A DNA stretch of 64,000 nucleotides. Source: Bacteroidota bacterium (GTDB lineage Bacteria; Bacteroidota; Bacteroidia; M30B66). Numbering within the stretch: the first letter of the stretch is position 1; each line of letters opens with the position of its first letter. Shown here piece by piece: positions 17,347-27,959 of this stretch. The position numbers and the translations under genes are program-made. The stretch is from NCBI GenBank assembly GCA_027490225.1, contig JAIXYK010000044.1, forward strand, positions 114,888 to 178,887, written 5' to 3'. The notes beneath the pieces are model-generated. The model made no database searches. It was not told where the DNA came from and saw only the letters and a list, made by a program, of their open reading frames with translations.

Positions 17347-19704
17347 ATGCTGAAAAAAAACCTATTGTGCTTATTTACAGTTGCTTTGCTGGCAAATAAT
17401 TTATATGCTCAGCTTACAATTTTAGGCTCTTCTACCCCACTCACTTTGCCTTTGGATACAGGAACTATTTACTTAACTGATTACTTTTCATCGGTTTCTG
17501 CAATTGATTCTTTAGGAAAAGTAAAAGGCCTTTCTTTAACATTAAGCGCAGACAAACAAACAGCAAAAATTACTGTAAATCCCACAGAATTGGCTTTTCT
17601 TAGCAGTTTGACCGTTTACAGTCAAAAAGGAAATGCACATTTATTACTTCGGAAATCAGCCAAACAAAACTTTACTTATAGCTTTGATGCCAAAGGGGCA
17701 GAATATAAATCGGTGCAAATTGCTGGAGATATCAATGGTTGGACACCCGCTAAAACTCCTCTCATGTTTAAAAACGGGAAATGGGAATTCACAGCTCCAA
17801 TGAATCCTGGAAAATATGCTTATCAATTAGTAATAGATGGAAAATGGATGCTCGACCCCGATAATGCTGTAAAAACCTCGAATGGAAGTGGAGGTTACAA
17901 TTCTGTAATGCAAGTTAGTTTTGGAGATGATTCAAAAGCCCCTGTACTTTTTACGAAATCTGCCGAATCGAATGCTATAAATATTGGTACTGAAAATTTA
18001 GTAAGCTCTTATTTTGTTTTTTATAACAATGAATTATTAAGTGAATCTGCCATAAATAGAAATGCTGCTGGAATGAAAATAAGCATTCCAAAATTTGCAT
18101 TTTCGGCTCCCAGTGCTACAATTAGGGTATTTGCTTTTAATCAATATGGAATTTCAAATGACTTAAATATTCCTTTGCAAAATGGTAAAATAGTAACAAA
18201 TGCTACTAATTTGAAACGAGATGATTACCATGCTGCTACACTTTATTTTATGATGGTTGACCGTTTTAATGATGGAGATAAATCTATCAACAAACCAGTA
18301 ATTGATGAACGAGTAGATCCAAAAGCAAATTATCAGGGAGGCGATTTAAAAGGAATTACCGCAAAAATTAAAGATGGCTATTTCAAAAATTTAGGAATAA
18401 ATACCATTTGGGTTTCTCCCATTGTTCAAAATCCTCAGGGAGCTTATCAGGAATACCCAAAACCTAGGCGTTGGTTCTCTGGTTATCATGGTTATTGGCC
18501 AGTTTATACAACAAAAGTAGACAATCGATTTGGCGATGATGCTGCTTTGATGGAATTGGTAAAAACTGCCCATGAAAATAACATGAATGTGCTGATGGAC
18601 TTTGTTTCTAACCATATTCACGAAGAAAATCCATTGTATAAATCGCATCCAGAATGGTTTTCTTCAATGTATTTAAAAGATAGCACCGTAAATATTAGAA
18701 TTTGGGATGAGCAAAGATTAACCACCTGGTTCGATACATTTATGCCTGATATTGATTATACAAAACCTGCAGCTGTTGAAGCTTTCTCAGATTCTGCATT
18801 GTATTGGATGGAAAAATTCGATTTAGATGGTTTTAGACATGATGCAACAAAGCATGTTTCAGAAGTATTCTGGAGAGCGCTCACCAAAAAAATGAAAGAA
18901 AGAGTTGTGGCGAAAGGTTCAAAAAATATCTATCAAATTGGGGAAACTTTTGGAACAAGAGAACTTATCGGTTCTTACATAGGTAGCGGAATGATGGATG
19001 CCCAGTTTGATTTCAACTTGTATTTTGATGCAAGACCAGTATTTGCAGGAAGCGAAGAATCGTTTGATAAGGTTGCAGCCTCTATGAAAGAAACCATGCA
19101 ATATTATGGAAGTCACTCTTTGATGGGAAATATTACAGGAAACCACGACATGCCGCGTTTTCTATATTACGCAGGTGGTGCTGAGAAAAAAGGAGAAGAT
19201 GAAAAAGAGGCTGGATGGTCAAGAAATATTAAAGTGGAAGATCCTAAAGGATACGCCCGGCTAAAAATGTTAAATGCATTCATTATGAGCATTCCTGGTA
19301 TTCCAATTATCTCTTATGGTGATGAAATAGGCATGCCGGGCGCTGGTGACCCTGATAACCGAAGAATGATGCAATTCTCCAATCTAAAACCAGAAGAAGC
19401 AGCTGTAAAAATTACAACTGATAAACTAGTAAATCTTCGAAGAAATTCAATGCCGCTTATTTACGGAGATACCCGTATTTTAAAAGCAGACAAAGACCAA
19501 ATGGTTTTCTTGCGCCAGTATTTTAATCAAACAGCAGTAGTTGTTTTTAACCGTTCAAACTTGCCATCAACATTCGAAATAAAACTTCCTGATTATGCAA
19601 AAACAGAAGGTCTAAAATCAAATTTTGGCAATACTTTTAAAATTGATGGCAACACAATAAAAATTACTATTGCTCCTCTATCTTTCGAAATATTAACTCA
19701 ATAA
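17347..19704 (+). CDS. Exported GH13 alpha-amylase family enzyme (785 aa)
   Basis: A signal peptide (MLKKNLLCLFTVALLANNLYAQ), a beta-sandwich, a CBM48-like glycogen/starch domain (GDINGWTPAKTPLMF..., residues ~125-175), then the GH13 barrel. Catalytic residues: Asp499 (GFRHDATKH) as nucleophile, Glu533 (QIGETFGT) as acid/base, Asp601 (GNHDMPR) as transition-state stabiliser; region I is DFVSNHIH. A small C-terminal beta domain ends the chain. The layout is that of periplasmic cyclomaltodextrinase/neopullulanase-type enzymes acting on alpha-1,4-glucans. It is first in an operon with a second GH13 enzyme 3 bp downstream, then aldolase and Pgi. Confidence 0.92.
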   Translation: MLKKNLLCLFTVALLANNLYAQLTILGSSTPLTLPLDTGTIYLTDYFSSVSAIDSLGKVKGLSLTLSADKQTAKITVNPTELAFLSSLTVYSQKGNAHLLLRKSAKQNFTYSFDAKGAEYKSVQIAGDINGWTPAKTPLMFKNGKWEFTAPMNPGKYAYQLVIDGKWMLDPDNAVKTSNGSGGYNSVMQVSFGDDSKAPVLFTKSAESNAINIGTENLVSSYFVFYNNELLSESAINRNAAGMKISIPKFAFSAPSATIRVFAFNQYGISNDLNIPLQNGKIVTNATNLKRDDYHAATLYFMMVDRFNDGDKSINKPVIDERVDPKANYQGGDLKGITAKIKDGYFKNLGINTIWVSPIVQNPQGAYQEYPKPRRWFSGYHGYWPVYTTKVDNRFGDDAALMELVKTAHENNMNVLMDFVSNHIHEENPLYKSHPEWFSSMYLKDSTVNIRIWDEQRLTTWFDTFMPDIDYTKPAAVEAFSDSALYWMEKFDLDGFRHDATKHVSEVFWRALTKKMKERVVAKGSKNIYQIGETFGTRELIGSYIGSGMMDAQFDFNLYFDARPVFAGSEESFDKVAASMKETMQYYGSHSLMGNITGNHDMPRFLYYAGGAEKKGEDEKEAGWSRNIKVEDPKGYARLKMLNAFIMSIPGIPIISYGDEIGMPGAGDPDNRRMMQFSNLKPEEAAVKITTDKLVNLRRNSMPLIYGDTRILKADKDQMVFLRQYFNQTAVVVFNRSNLPSTFEIKLPDYAKTEGLKSNFGNTFKIDGNTIKITIAPLSFEILTQ

Positions 19705-19707
19705 AAA

Positions 19708-21108
19708 ATGAAAAGAAACTTCAGTTTAATAATAACACTTCTTCTAACTTTTAATGCATTTTCTCAAACTGTTGCACCAGCATCACCGCCAAAACCACCT
19801 AAAAATACGCTACCTCGAACTATAATGAGCGCATATCCACCAAAATGGGCTGCGAAAGCCAATATATATGAAGTTAATTTAAGACAGTACACACCAGGAG
19901 GAACAATCAAAGAATTTATCCCTCATTTGGATAGGTTATCTAAAATGGGAGTTGAAGTTTTATGGTTTATGCCCATTCAACCTATAGGAATTAAAAATAG
20001 AAAAGGTTCACTTGGAAGTTACTACAGCATCAGCGATTACCTAATGGTGAATCCAGAATTTGGAACCATGGCAGAGTGGATTGAATTGGTGAATATTGCC
20101 CATTCAAAAGGAATGAAAGTGATTTTGGATTGGGTGGCTAACCATACTTCATTTGACCATGCCTGGACCAAAGTGCATCCTGAGTTTTATACAAAAGACG
20201 ATAAGGGAAATATTGTTCCACCGGTTGCAGACTGGACAGATGTTGCAGATTTAAATTACGACAATAAGGAAATGCGTAAAGCAATGTTGGAAGCCTTACG
20301 TTTTTGGGTAAGAGCAACAAATATAGATGGTTACAGGTGTGATGTTGCTGATATGATGCCTTTAGATTTCTGGCAGGAAGCAAGACGAGAATTAGAAAAA
20401 GTTCGTCCAGGTTTATTTATGCTTGCAGAATCAGAAAAGCCTGAATTCCACGATAAAGCTTTCGATATGACATATACTTGGTCGCTTTTTCACCCATTAA
20501 ATGATATTGCAGCAGGAAAAAAGACAGCCAAAGCTATTGATGAATATTTGTTGGCGCAGAACACATGGCCTAAAAATGCTTACCGCATGTATTTTACTCA
20601 AAACCATGATGAAAATTCTTGGCAGGGAACTGAATATGAAAAAATGGGCGCTGCAGCTCAAACCTTTGCAGTATTGACTTTTGGCTTAAAAGGAATGCCA
20701 TTGATTTACTCAGGACAAGAAGCTGCCAATAAAAAACGTTTGCGCTTTTTTGATAAAGATACCATTCAATGGAACAATTATCCATTGGCTGATTTTTATA
20801 CAAAACTTTTGTATCTAAAGAAAAATGAACCTGCTTTAGAAGCTGGAGAAAACGGCGGTAACTTCATAAAATTAGATGCAGGAAAAAATGAAAATGTATT
20901 TGCATTTATAAGAATGAAGGATAAAAGCAAAGTGATGTTTGTTTTCAACTTAAGTGCAAAACCACAAAAGATAAAATTTGATGCTCCCGAAATAGCTGGA
21001 ATTGCAACTGATGTGTTCGCAACTACTCCACAAGACATTGCATTTAAATCAAGTTATTCTGTTACTTTGCAACCTTGGCAATATCAAGTATTTCGCTACA
21101 AAAACTAA
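19708..21108 (+). CDS. Exported GH13 alpha-amylase (466 aa)
   Basis: A signal peptide (MKRNFSLIITLLLTFNAFSQ), a Pro-rich linker, then a compact GH13 barrel with no N-terminal binding domain. Catalytic set: Asp212 (GYRCDVADMMP), Glu241 (MLAESEKPE), Asp301 (QNHDENSW); region I is ILDWVANHTS. The C-terminal all-beta domain ends LQPWQYQVFRYKN. It starts 3 bp after the preceding amylase stop. The two enzymes probably act in sequence on oligo- and polysaccharides in the periplasm; exact specificity cannot be read. Confidence 0.9.
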   Translation: MKRNFSLIITLLLTFNAFSQTVAPASPPKPPKNTLPRTIMSAYPPKWAAKANIYEVNLRQYTPGGTIKEFIPHLDRLSKMGVEVLWFMPIQPIGIKNRKGSLGSYYSISDYLMVNPEFGTMAEWIELVNIAHSKGMKVILDWVANHTSFDHAWTKVHPEFYTKDDKGNIVPPVADWTDVADLNYDNKEMRKAMLEALRFWVRATNIDGYRCDVADMMPLDFWQEARRELEKVRPGLFMLAESEKPEFHDKAFDMTYTWSLFHPLNDIAAGKKTAKAIDEYLLAQNTWPKNAYRMYFTQNHDENSWQGTEYEKMGAAAQTFAVLTFGLKGMPLIYSGQEAANKKRLRFFDKDTIQWNNYPLADFYTKLLYLKKNEPALEAGENGGNFIKLDAGKNENVFAFIRMKDKSKVMFVFNLSAKPQKIKFDAPEIAGIATDVFATTPQDIAFKSSYSVTLQPWQYQVFRYKN

Positions 21109-21113
21109 AAAAT

Positions 21114-22190
21114 ATGGAAACCACAACTTCTCTAAAACCAGGCGTAGTATCTGGTCAAGCACTCAATGAGTTATTGAGAACAGCAAACGAGCAACAATAT
21201 GCCATGCCTGCTGTGAATGTTATTAGCACACACACTGTAAATGCTGTTTTAGAAACTGCTCGAAAAGTAAATTCTCCTGTAATTATACAATTCTCAAATG
21301 GAGGAGCTCAGTTTTTTGCAGGAAAAGGATTAGACAATTCTGCACAACAAGCTAGCATTGCCGGAGGAATTTCTGGTGCACACCATGTTCATTTAATGGC
21401 AGAAGCCTATGGTGTTCCAGTGGTTTTGCATACCGACCACGCAGCAAAAAAATTACTTCCATGGATTGATGGATTATTAGATGCAGGTGAGAAATATTTT
21501 GCTATACATGGAAAACCTTTGTTTAGCAGTCATATGCTAGATCTAAGCGAAGAACCAATCGAGGAAAACATAGAAATCTGTAAGAAATACCTTGCTCGCA
21601 TGCACAAAATGGGAATGACCCTAGAAATTGAATTGGGCGTAACTGGCGGAGAAGAAGATGGAGTAGACAATTCACATTTAGATGCGCATCACTTGTACAC
21701 ACAACCGCATGAAGTTGCATACGCTTTTGAAGAGTTAAGTAAAATCTCTCCGAACTTCACAATTGCAGCTGCTTTTGGAAATGTGCATGGCGTTTACAAA
21801 CCAGGAAATGTAAAATTAGAACCGATTATTTTACACAACTCACAAGTTTACATTCAAGAGAAATTTAAAACAGGAAATAAACCAGTGAATTTTGTTTTCC
21901 ATGGTGGTTCTGGTTCTTCTCAAGAAGAAATTAGAGAAGCCATTTCTTATGGTGCTGTTAAAATGAATATTGATACCGATTTACAATGGGCATTTTGGGA
22001 AGGTGTAAAAGATTACTACGAAGCCAACAAAGGTTATCTGCAAAGTCAAATTGGAAATCCTGAAGGTGCTGATAAACCAAACAAAAAATACTACGACCCA
22101 CGTGTTTGGGAGCGTAAAGGAGAAGACACTTTCCGTAAAAGATTAGAAGTTGCTTTCACCGATTTAAATTGCATCAACCGTTTGGCATAA
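21114..22190 (+). CDS. fbaA: Class II fructose-bisphosphate aldolase
   Basis: A 358-residue zinc-dependent aldolase that interconverts fructose 1,6-bisphosphate with DHAP and glyceraldehyde 3-phosphate. Visible: HTDHAAKK (metal and catalytic Asp), [14 protein letters not shown] (long class IIA-type loop), [23 protein letters not shown] and [13 protein letters not shown] (phosphate binding). The ATG at 21114 gives METTTSL and was chosen; a longer frame from 21075 would overlap the amylase coding sequence and adds a non-conserved leader. It sits in the amylase operon. Confidence 0.93.
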   Translation: METTTSLKPGVVSGQALNELLRTANEQQYAMPAVNVISTHTVNAVLETARKVNSPVIIQFSNGGAQFFAGKGLDNSAQQASIAGGISGAHHVHLMAEAYGVPVVLHTDHAAKKLLPWIDGLLDAGEKYFAIHGKPLFSSHMLDLSEEPIEENIEICKKYLARMHKMGMTLEIELGVTGGEEDGVDNSHLDAHHLYTQPHEVAYAFEELSKISPNFTIAAAFGNVHGVYKPGNVKLEPIILHNSQVYIQEKFKTGNKPVNFVFHGGSGSSQEEIREAISYGAVKMNIDTDLQWAFWEGVKDYYEANKGYLQSQIGNPEGADKPNKKYYDPRVWERKGEDTFRKRLEVAFTDLNCINRLA

Positions 22191-22200
22191 ATCAAATTAC

Positions 22201-23850
22201 ATGTTTCCAACTATTAACCCAACACGCACCAAAGCTTGGTCGCGCTTAGAAGAGCTTTTTGTCCAAACATCCAATAAAACCTTAAGAAATTGGTTTTCAG
22301 AGGATGCTGAAAGAGCAAAAAAATTCTCCATTGAATGGAATGATTTTCTTTTCGACTTTTCAAAAAATAGAATAAATAGGGAAATTAAAGAATCATTAGT
22401 TTCTTTGGCCAATGAATGTGAATTGTCTGAAGCTATAAAAGCGCAGTTTGATGCTGAAATAATTAATAAAACTGAGAGCCGTCAAGTATTGCACACTGCA
22501 TTGCGCAATCGTTCAAATAGACCAATTTTGGTAAATGGTAAAGATGTAATGCCAGATGTAAATGCAGTATTAGCAAAAATGAAAAGCTTTACAGCAAAAG
22601 TGCATAATGGAGATTGGAAGGGTTTTACTGGTAAAAAGATAAACACTGTTGTAAATATTGGAATTGGAGGCTCTGATTTAGGACCTGTTATGGTTTGTGA
22701 AGCATTGAAGGCTTATGCAGTGGATGGAATCACAAGCTATTTTGTTTCCAATGTTGATGGCACACACATCGCTGAAACACTTAAGAAAATAGACCCTGAA
22801 ACTACTTTATTTATCATTGCTTCCAAAACATTCACCACGCAGGAAACAATGGCCAATGCGCACAGTGCAAGAAATTGGTTTTTACAAAATGCAAAAGAAG
22901 AAGCGCATGTTGCTAAACATTTTGTGGCACTAAGCACTAATGCAAAATCTGTGGCTGATTTCGGAATCGACACTGAAAACATGTTCGAATTCTGGGATTG
23001 GGTTGGTGGTCGTTACTCGCTGTGGAGCGCTATTGGGTTGAGCATTTGTTTAAATATAGGATTTGAAAACTTCGAAGCATTGCTTACTGGAGCTTTTGAA
23101 ATGGATGAGCATTTTAAAACAGCATCTTTTGAGAATAATATTCCAGTTCAGCTCGCTTTGTTAGGTGTTTGGTATGTTAATTTTTATGGTGCTGCCTCAA
23201 ATGTTATTTTACCTTACGACCAGTATTTGCATCGGTTTGCAGCCTATTTCCAACAAGGCGATATGGAAAGCAATGGCAAAAGTGTAGATAGAAATGGCGA
23301 AAAAGTAAACTATTCAACTGGTCCAATTATTTGGGGAGAACCAGGCACAAACGGGCAACATGCTTTTTACCAGCTGATTCACCAAGGAACTCAAATAATT
23401 CCAGCTGATTTTATTGCTCCTGCGCAAAGTCATAATCCAATTGGAGAGCACCATACCTTATTACTTTCCAACTTTTTTGCTCAAACAGAGGCTTTAATGA
23501 ATGGTAAAACAGAAGCAGAAGTAAGAGAAGAATTAAAGGCGAAAGGAATGACTGAAACTGAAATTGAATTTCATGCTCCTTTTAGAATTTTCGAGGGAAA
23601 TAAGCCCACAACAAGCATTCTTGTTAAAAAAATTACCCCAAAAACCTTAGGTTCACTCTTAGCAGCGTATGAACATAAAATATTTGTTCAAGGAGTTATT
23701 TGGAATGTATTTAGTTACGACCAATGGGGAGTAGAATTAGGTAAACAATTAGCCGGTAAAATTTTACCAGAGTTAAGAAATGAGGAAGTAATTCAAACGC
23801 ACGATTCTTCAACAAATTCGCTTATAAATACTTTTAAAAATTGGAGATAA
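22201..23850 (+). CDS. pgi: Glucose-6-phosphate isomerase
   Basis: A 549-residue long-type Pgi. Motifs: [13 protein letters not shown] (phosphate loop), [47 protein letters not shown] (catalytic Glu/His region), [14 protein letters not shown] (C-terminal Lys). It converts glucose-6-P and fructose-6-P in the cytosol. It lies 10 bp after aldolase and is the last gene of the amylase operon, linking glucan breakdown to central metabolism. A strong terminator follows. Confidence 0.96.
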   Translation: MFPTINPTRTKAWSRLEELFVQTSNKTLRNWFSEDAERAKKFSIEWNDFLFDFSKNRINREIKESLVSLANECELSEAIKAQFDAEIINKTESRQVLHTALRNRSNRPILVNGKDVMPDVNAVLAKMKSFTAKVHNGDWKGFTGKKINTVVNIGIGGSDLGPVMVCEALKAYAVDGITSYFVSNVDGTHIAETLKKIDPETTLFIIASKTFTTQETMANAHSARNWFLQNAKEEAHVAKHFVALSTNAKSVADFGIDTENMFEFWDWVGGRYSLWSAIGLSICLNIGFENFEALLTGAFEMDEHFKTASFENNIPVQLALLGVWYVNFYGAASNVILPYDQYLHRFAAYFQQGDMESNGKSVDRNGEKVNYSTGPIIWGEPGTNGQHAFYQLIHQGTQIIPADFIAPAQSHNPIGEHHTLLLSNFFAQTEALMNGKTEAEVREELKAKGMTETEIEFHAPFRIFEGNKPTTSILVKKITPKTLGSLLAAYEHKIFVQGVIWNVFSYDQWGVELGKQLAGKILPELRNEEVIQTHDSSTNSLINTFKNWR

Positions 23851-23852
23851 AA

Positions 23853-23883
23853 AAACGGCTATCATTTTTAATGACAGCCGTTT
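23853..23883. terminator. Bidirectional terminator
   Basis: Arms AAACGGCTATCA (23853-23864) and TGACAGCCGTTT (23872-23883), one mismatch, A-run before and T-run after. It lies between convergent pgi and the DUF4476 gene. Confidence 0.85.
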
Positions 23884-23910
23884 AAAATACAAGTGTTGGT
23901 TAATGTATTA

Positions 23911-24546
23911 TTAAAATCCTCTTAGAAAGTTATTCAAATCGTTTACAGAACTGCTAAAAGAGAAAGCGTTGTTTACAACAAAATAATTTTGCGGGTCGAT
24001 TACACGGTTAAACGCTGATTTAGCGAAACTTAACTTGCTTTGCTCGAAACTAAATAGTTGTAAAATTGAAAATACTTGTTGCGAAGTTAAATAGTTGCTT
24101 TGCAAAATTTGCTGAGCTACCTGCAATTTGTTTTGCTCGAAAGATTGATTAGCAATGCTTTGAAGAATAAAATTAAAACCTGAGTTATTGATAGAATTGA
24201 TGCAAGGCTCTGGATAATATTGACTTGCATTAATAACATTTACAACTGGTTGAGAAAGTTGCTGATGCGGTGAATGTAAAATCGGAGGAGTATAGTTATT
24301 TGGAGAATAGAAGTAAGGATCAACGTATGGGTCGACGTTTACATTTATAAACCCATTTGTTTGAGGAACGAATTGAGTAGGCTCAAAGAAATAATCATCT
24401 GGACCGAACCAATTAGGACCATATGTAAAAGGAACAGGATTGGTTGTATAAGTTGTAACTGTAGTGGTAGTTTGTGTTACAACTTGCTGAGCATTTACGA
24501 GGCAAACAGCAGTTGTGAAGGCGAATAAAAAAGTTAAAGTTTTCAT
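23911..24546 (-). CDS. Exported DUF4476-domain protein (211 aa)
   Basis: A signal peptide (MKTLTFLFAFTTAVCLVNAQ), a Pro/Tyr/Asn-rich middle (TNPVPFTYGPNWFGPDDYFFEP), then a C-terminal DUF4476 domain of helical repeats (LQVAQQILQSNYLTSQQV..., FSFEQSKLSFAKSAF, NDLNNFLRGF). The ATG at 24544-24546 was chosen because it begins a clean signal peptide; a longer frame reaching 24669 would run into the M1 peptidase gene. Leader hairpin TTTGGAA/TTCCAAA (24557-24576) lies just upstream. Function unknown; DUF4476 is common in Bacteroidota. Confidence 0.82.
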   Translation of the reverse strand: MKTLTFLFAFTTAVCLVNAQQVVTQTTTTVTTYTTNPVPFTYGPNWFGPDDYFFEPTQFVPQTNGFINVNVDPYVDPYFYSPNNYTPPILHSPHQQLSQPVVNVINASQYYPEPCINSINNSGFNFILQSIANQSFEQNKLQVAQQILQSNYLTSQQVFSILQLFSFEQSKLSFAKSAFNRVIDPQNYFVVNNAFSFSSSVNDLNNFLRGF

Positions 24547-24595
24547 AAGGCTTGGATTTGGAAACCGAATTCCAAAGACCTTGCCAAAACAAATT

Positions 24596-27016
24596 CTATT
24601 TCTTGGGCGCTTTAATTTTTTTCCAGACTTCGTCTTGCCAAGCTTCATTTCCGCGCCATTTAGGCTCATTGGTTGTAATGATATTTTTCCAGCTATCGTT
24701 AGTATTGTAAGCCCAGTTTAAATAACCAATTCCACCATTGGCTAATCTGCCATTGGCGCTTAAAGCTGCATTATTAGCGTATTGGGCAACAATTTCATTA
24801 AAAACATTTAATTCCCGTAATGCAGCAAAAGCGGCTCTTCTGGTATTAAACTCAAAAGCATTACTCGAAAAGTCAATCAACTCATCTGTGAATTTCGTTT
24901 GACCATTTTTAATCGCAATTTGTAACCAGGAAATTCTCACGTTGTGCGCATTATTGCCCATTTCATTTTTGGTTAATTCTAAATAAGCAGCAATTTTCTT
25001 AGGATTGCTTTTGCACAATTGCTCTAAAGCAGTTTGTTGCACACTATAACTTCTGTCTGTGAGTAAAACTTCCATTGGCTTAATGAGATAAGCAGGAATG
25101 GTATCGAAATTATCTTGTAAGGCTTCTCTTACTTTTACATCTGCATCTTTGATTGCCATGTTTATCAATTTGATGCTTTTTGCATTTTTATCTTTTGCTA
25201 ATTGTTTAATAATCGCTGATTTTATTGAATGCCATTTTTCAACAGAATATCTTTCAATTAAGAAATCTCTTTTTTGAGCAATGTCGATTTTTTCCATTGC
25301 AAGAATGGCGTCTAATCTATCTAACATATAAAATGCACTTCTCGTCTGGGCTTTTAATTGTTCAAAAGGTTTTACAAAATCTACCACTTTCATCACTTGA
25401 TTATTAGGGTCGAATAATGTGTATGCCACTGTTTTATTTGCAGGGTGATTTATTTCTACACTTTGTGTTTTTTGTTCAATCCATACTTTTTTTGAGGCCA
25501 TGGTGCCATCCGTAAAATGCACTTCAAATACAATAGGCATTTTAAACAAGCCTGAAGCCTCATTTAATTGTTGTTGCTGACGAACGGTAAACAAAGTAGA
25601 CGCTGATGTACTCAAAGCTTCAACCTTGTAATAAGGCTCGTTTCCACGATAAATCCATTGTTCCCAAAACCAGTCGAGAGACTGGCCTAATGTTTCAGAA
25701 AATGCAATCAGCAAGTCATTTGAAGTTACATTTCCGTATGCATTTCTAAGCAAGTAGTTTTTTACAGTTCTGTTATAAGCATCTCTCCCAACAATGTATT
25801 TTAACATTTCTAATACAAAAGCGCCTTTTGGGTACCATCTTGAAGATCCTGCTTTACTGCTTGCAACAGGATACAAATCTTTCATTGAAGCCGACAATGC
25901 TGCATTCTGAGAATTTCTTCTTGATTGGTCGAAGAAATCTTGACCAAACGCTTCTCTTTCATACAACATGTTATAATGTGTAGCGAAACTTTCCTGAAGC
26001 CAATGGTGCGTTGCTGAACGTGCTGTAACCATATCACCAAACCACTGATGCGCTAATTCGTGTGCATTTACGCCAACGTAGGTTCTATCCAACTGCCCTC
26101 TTTCATCATTCATAAAGAAGTCACCATAAACGGTAGCTGTTGTATTTTCCATAGCACCGTACATAAATTCCTGTACAGGTATTTGGCTATATTTTTCCCA
26201 AGGAAACGGCACTCCAATTTCCTTTTCAAAGAAATCAATCATTTCGGTGCTATACTGGTAAGTTCCTGCAACACGGTTTTTCCAATTAGGGTAATACCAT
26301 AGGTCGGTTTGAAGTCCTGATTTAGCGGTTCGGGTCTCGATATCATATTCTCCAATTCCCAACATTATTAAGTATGGAGCATGAGGCTTATTCATGCGGT
26401 AATGCCAAACTTGGTTCTCACCTTTTTCAATAACGTTCAACTTTACGCCATTCGATAATACTTTGTAAGGCTTCGGCATTGTAATTAGTACTTCCGAAGT
26501 AATTTTATCATTCATTTCATCGTACATTGGAATCCAGTGGCGATTATCTGTACCTTGCCCTTGAGACCAAATCTGTTTACGACTGCGATTTGTTTTATCG
26601 TTCCATCCTATAAAATACAAGCCTTTCCTTGGACTTGCTTCATAAGAAATTTGAATGCTGTCAGTTTTATCCCAGGTTAATGAATTATCAAAAAACAATG
26701 TAATTCCATCGTTTGAAGTTTTCCATTTTAAATCTTTATTCTGGAATTTTATCGACTTGATAGTAATGTCCGGAGCATCTAAAAAAATGCTGTCTACACT
26801 TTGTCTTAACGGAGTGAATATGTGCGTAACATTTCCAATTATTTTGCCTTGTTCAGGTTTAAATTCAGCCACCAATTTCAAGTGTTTAAAATCAACTACA
26901 TGTTCGCGTGGAACAGAAGCTGAATCATAAGGCAGCGTTTTTACAAAAGGCTTTGTTTGCCCAAAGGCATTGCTACAAATTAAAAATGCAGCAATAATTG
27001 GAAAAAAATTTCTCAT
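24596..27016 (-). CDS. Exported M1-family aminopeptidase (806 aa)
   Basis: A signal peptide (MRNFFPIIAAFLICSNAFGQ), an N-terminal beta saddle, then a thermolysin-like domain with HELAH at 319-323 and Glu342 (HHWLQESFATHY), the classical HExxH-x18-E spacing, and a GAMEN variant (YGAMENTTATVY). The C-terminal ~250 residues are helical with HEAT-like repeats (VREALQDNF, SVQQTALEQLCKSNP). It removes N-terminal residues from peptides in the periplasm. It starts 9 bp after the isoaspartyl peptidase stop, so it is in the same operon. Confidence 0.92.
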   Translation of the reverse strand: MRNFFPIIAAFLICSNAFGQTKPFVKTLPYDSASVPREHVVDFKHLKLVAEFKPEQGKIIGNVTHIFTPLRQSVDSIFLDAPDITIKSIKFQNKDLKWKTSNDGITLFFDNSLTWDKTDSIQISYEASPRKGLYFIGWNDKTNRSRKQIWSQGQGTDNRHWIPMYDEMNDKITSEVLITMPKPYKVLSNGVKLNVIEKGENQVWHYRMNKPHAPYLIMLGIGEYDIETRTAKSGLQTDLWYYPNWKNRVAGTYQYSTEMIDFFEKEIGVPFPWEKYSQIPVQEFMYGAMENTTATVYGDFFMNDERGQLDRTYVGVNAHELAHQWFGDMVTARSATHHWLQESFATHYNMLYEREAFGQDFFDQSRRNSQNAALSASMKDLYPVASSKAGSSRWYPKGAFVLEMLKYIVGRDAYNRTVKNYLLRNAYGNVTSNDLLIAFSETLGQSLDWFWEQWIYRGNEPYYKVEALSTSASTLFTVRQQQQLNEASGLFKMPIVFEVHFTDGTMASKKVWIEQKTQSVEINHPANKTVAYTLFDPNNQVMKVVDFVKPFEQLKAQTRSAFYMLDRLDAILAMEKIDIAQKRDFLIERYSVEKWHSIKSAIIKQLAKDKNAKSIKLINMAIKDADVKVREALQDNFDTIPAYLIKPMEVLLTDRSYSVQQTALEQLCKSNPKKIAAYLELTKNEMGNNAHNVRISWLQIAIKNGQTKFTDELIDFSSNAFEFNTRRAAFAALRELNVFNEIVAQYANNAALSANGRLANGGIGYLNWAYNTNDSWKNIITTNEPKWRGNEAWQDEVWKKIKAPKK

Positions 27017-27025
27017 TATATTTAT

Positions 27026-27955
27026 TTAGAAAATGGATGTGTTTATTTCTGTATCATGCGTTTTCCATGCACGATACATTCCTTCGGAGTTAAATGGTAA
27101 ACAAATATTTCCTTTAGTATCGATGGCAATAAGTCCGCCTTCGCCCCCAAATTTTACGAGCTTATCGTTCACTACTTTTTTGCAAGCTAGTTCTAGGGTT
27201 AATCCCGCATATTCCATTAAACAACTAATGTCATAAGCTACAACAGCACGAATAAAATATTCTCCATGACCAGTGCAAGAAACAGCGCAAGTTGCATTAT
27301 TAGCATATGTTCCTGCACCAATAATTGGGCTATCTCCTACCCTTCCCCATCGTTTATTGGTCATTCCGCCAGTAGAAGTTCCCGCAGCAAGATTTCCATA
27401 AACATCGAGCGCTACAGCGCCAACAGTTCCAAATTTCTTATCTGGAATTTCAACATTCACATTATGGTCTAAGTGAGCACCATCTTCGTTTATTACTTGT
27501 AATAGTTGATTCCAGCGAAGTTCATCGAAAAAATAAGCATCATCTTCAAAAGAAATTTTATTCAATCTTCCAAAATCCTCTGCACCTTTTCCACAAAGCA
27601 GCACGTGTTCAGATTTTTCCATTATCAAACGTGCAAGCTGTATTGGATTTTTAACGTTTGATACACCTGCAACTGCTCCCGCTTTTAAAGAAATTCCTTC
27701 CATGAGAGAAGCGTCCATTTCATGCCTTTTGTCGTGCGTAAAAACAGCTCCTTTTCCAGCATTAAACAATGGGCAATCTTCTAAGACTGTAATTGCAGCT
27801 TGCACTGCGTCTAAAGAAGTTCCCTTATTTTTAAGTATAACATCACCAGCAGCTATAGCTAACGCTAATGCGTCTTGATACGCTTTTTCTTTTTCTGGGG
27901 TAAATAGATGTTTTGCAAGCGTACCTGCTCCTCCATGAATAGCAATGCTATACAC
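27026..27955 (-). CDS. Isoaspartyl peptidase / L-asparaginase (Ntn hydrolase)
   Basis: A 309-residue plant-type asparaginase. IAIHGGAGTL begins the alpha subunit, FNAGKGAVFT follows, and KFGTVGAVALD holds the autocleavage site, with Thr becoming the N-terminal nucleophile of the beta subunit; TSTGGMTNKRWGRVGDSPIIGAGTYA binds substrate. The GTG at 27953-27955 was chosen because it gives V/M-YSIAIHGGAG, the family's normal N-terminus, and starts 4 bp after the cyclophilin stop. A longer frame to 28033 would overlap cyclophilin. No signal peptide. It repairs or degrades beta-aspartyl peptides. Confidence 0.9.
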   Translation of the reverse strand: MYSIAIHGGAGTLAKHLFTPEKEKAYQDALALAIAAGDVILKNKGTSLDAVQAAITVLEDCPLFNAGKGAVFTHDKRHEMDASLMEGISLKAGAVAGVSNVKNPIQLARLIMEKSEHVLLCGKGAEDFGRLNKISFEDDAYFFDELRWNQLLQVINEDGAHLDHNVNVEIPDKKFGTVGAVALDVYGNLAAGTSTGGMTNKRWGRVGDSPIIGAGTYANNATCAVSCTGHGEYFIRAVVAYDISCLMEYAGLTLELACKKVVNDKLVKFGGEGGLIAIDTKGNICLPFNSEGMYRAWKTHDTEINTSIF

Positions 27956-27959
27956 GATA

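Noticed and set aside
24547..24669. N-terminal extension of the DUF4476 protein
   Set aside because: The extra residues are basic and unrelated, overlap the M1 peptidase gene, and would bury the signal peptide.
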